Positions 5,069-5,431 of a stretch of DNA of 5,431 nucleotides are shown piece by piece. Position 1 is the first letter of the stretch. Every line of letters begins with the position of its first letter. The notes beneath the pieces are model-generated. The model was not told the origin of the DNA and searched no databases. It saw nothing but the letters and a program-made list of their open reading frames with translations. This stretch comes from Deltaproteobacteria bacterium. GTDB lineage: Bacteria > Desulfobacterota > Syntrophia > Syntrophales > UBA5619. The stretch is taken from the NCBI GenBank assembly GCA_026388365.1, contig JAPLJW010000147.1:1-5431 (forward strand), in the 5' to 3' direction. The position numbers and the translations under genes are program-made.

Positions 5069-5431
5069 ATGGCTAAGTATGTGTTTACCTTCGGCGGCGG
5101 TTCCGCAGAGGGCGCGGCAAGCGACAAGAACCTGCTGGGCGGCAAAGGCGCCAACCTGGCGGAAATGTGCTCCCTGAACATCCCCGTGCCGGCAGGATTC
5201 ACCGTCAGCACCGAATGCTGTACCGCCTATTACGCCGGCGGCTGCAAGCTCCCGGACGAACTGGCCGACCAGGTCCCGGCCGCGCTGAAAAAGACCGAAA
5301 CGATCATGGGCATGAAATACGGCGACGCCGTCAATCCGCTGCTCATCTCCTGCCGTTCCGGCGCCCGCTCCTCCATGCCCGGCATGATGGACACCGTTCT
5401 CAACGTCGGCCTGTCCGCCGTCACCATCCCC
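5069..5431 (+). CDS. ppdK: Pyruvate, phosphate dikinase, N-terminal part (continues beyond window)
   Basis: The 121 visible codons encode the N-terminal nucleotide-binding (ATP-grasp) end of PPDK. The enzyme interconverts ATP, phosphate and pyruvate with AMP, pyrophosphate and phosphoenolpyruvate in the cytoplasm. Evidence is the sequential match to family motifs: YVFTFGGG at the start, the NLLGGKGANLAEM loop (21-33), IPVPAGFTVSTE (38-49), MKYGDAVNPLLISCRSGARSS (82-102, with Arg96 of the RSGA motif) and MPGMMDTVLNVGL (103-115). The usual Val before RSGA is Cys95 here, a mild change. Complete PPDK proteins are about 870-940 residues; the phosphohistidine and PEP-binding domains lie off the right edge. 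In anaerobic deltaproteobacteria the enzyme commonly links pyruvate and PEP for gluconeogenesis or pyrophosphate-based energy conservation. A 166-base gap with a possible terminator suggests its own promoter, though I could not identify one. Confidence 0.96.
   Translation, partial: MAKYVFTFGGGSAEGAASDKNLLGGKGANLAEMCSLNIPVPAGFTVSTECCTAYYAGGCKLPDELADQVPAALKKTETIMGMKYGDAVNPLLISCRSGARSSMPGMMDTVLNVGLSAVTIP

Overview
This 5.4 kb window of GC-rich DNA looks like chromosome from a deltaproteobacterium in the broad sense (Desulfobacterota, Geobacter- or Syntrophus-like). That rests on overall base composition, an ECF sigma factor paired with an anti-sigma of the zf-HC2/DUF2275 kind, a TPM/LemA gene pair, and a pyruvate phosphate dikinase N-terminus of the type common in those anaerobes. 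The assignment comes from recalled protein families, not from a database search. All supported genes lie on the + strand.

Layout: (1) positions 1-693 hold the 3' part of a conserved, probably secreted protein of unknown function. (2) The 694-832 gap carries a small hairpin and a striking 51-base imperfect palindrome of REP-like form. (3) 833-1465 and 1462-2562 encode an ECF RNA polymerase sigma factor and its membrane-anchored zinc-finger anti-sigma factor, overlapping by ATGA. (4) After a 145-base leader, 2708-3490 encodes a secreted, membrane-tethered TPM-domain protein with a glycine-rich tail. (5) 3517-4248 encodes a nucleotidyltransferase-fold protein with an altered catalytic motif. (6) 4327-4902 encodes a LemA family membrane protein, preceded by two small hairpins. 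(7) After a 166-base gap with a possible terminator and a compact stem-loop, 5069-5431 starts pyruvate, phosphate dikinase, which runs off the right edge.

The sigma/anti-sigma pair forms a classic one-step envelope signalling switch: the anti-sigma holds the sigma factor at the membrane until a signal sensed through its long periplasmic part releases it. TPM and LemA proteins are both envelope proteins often encoded together. Their position straight after the switch suggests, but does not prove, that they belong to the same envelope-related regulon. The nucleotidyltransferase-like protein between them is the least explained member. ppdK is probably a separate central-metabolism transcription unit.

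No insertion sequence, CRISPR array, tRNA, rRNA or phage gene was seen. No gene-free stretch exceeds 300 bases. The window reads as ordinary chromosome; the points most worth a second look are the palindrome before the sigma gene, the DxN nucleotidyltransferase inside a TPM/LemA cluster, and the hairpins in the leaders.
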